A DNA stretch of 8,931 nucleotides from Lysobacterales bacterium (GTDB taxonomy: Bacteria; Pseudomonadota; Gammaproteobacteria; Xanthomonadales; Rhodanobacteraceae), in contig JAAFHE010000112.1 of the NCBI GenBank assembly GCA_013298265.1, forward strand, positions 1-8,931, read 5' to 3'. Under the pieces are notes generated by a model that had not been told where the DNA came from, searched no databases, and worked only from the letters and a program-made list of their open reading frames with translations. Within the stretch, counting starts at the first letter, position 1; each line of letters opens with the position of its first letter. The position numbers and the translations under genes were made by a program. Positions 1 through 8,931 of the stretch are shown in pieces.

Positions 1-8931
<8,931 letters not shown>

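Overview
The whole window is the interior of one gene. A single plus-strand reading frame runs from base 2 to the last base without a stop: 2976 complete codons, with neither start nor stop in view. It encodes part of a giant modular type I polyketide synthase (PKS) of the trans-acyltransferase (trans-AT) class. The DNA is strongly GC-rich (about two thirds by eye), with heavy use of GCG, CGC, CTG/CTC and TCG codons. This fits a high-GC proteobacterium such as a Burkholderiales, Xanthomonadales or myxobacterial host. I cannot name the organism from sequence alone.

Layout (residue 1 is the codon at base 2). (i) Bases 2-559 are the C-terminal part of ketosynthase KS1, followed by a KS-side linker (590-1081), a ketoreductase KR1 (1154-2383) and a carrier protein ACP1 (2471-2707). 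This is a KS-KR-ACP module. (ii) After a short linker come KS2 (2861-4177), its linker (4211-4681), a dehydratase DH (4739-5605), a ketoreductase KR2 (5651-6994), a C-methyltransferase cMT (7112-8140) and a carrier protein ACP2 (8303-8527). This is a KS-DH-KR-cMT-ACP module. (iii) After an Ala/Pro-rich linker, KS3 begins at 8741 and is cut by the window edge. No AT domain lies in either KS-to-next-domain interval, only the residual flanking subdomain, so extender units must come from a separate acyltransferase encoded elsewhere.

How the domains work together (inference from domain order): KS1 adds a malonyl unit and KR1 reduces the beta-ketone to a hydroxyl on ACP1. KS2 takes that chain and adds another malonyl unit. 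The cMT methylates the alpha carbon from SAM, KR2 reduces the ketone, and the DH, if active, removes water. The chain handed to KS3 would then end in R-CH(OH)-CH2-CH=C(CH3)-CO-S-ACP. Both KRs carry the Asp that marks B-type KRs, which suggests D-configured (3R-type) hydroxyl intermediates.

Points of interest: the DH histidine motif has its glycine displaced by one position; KR2 has Cys where KR1 has the usual Asn; KS3 has a markedly shortened N-terminal segment; and a small AT-rich, rare-codon island lies inside KR1. There is no intergenic DNA in the window, so I see no promoter, ribosome binding site, terminator, RNA gene, mobile element or CRISPR. The class is known. What is potentially new is the compound made, which this window alone cannot settle.
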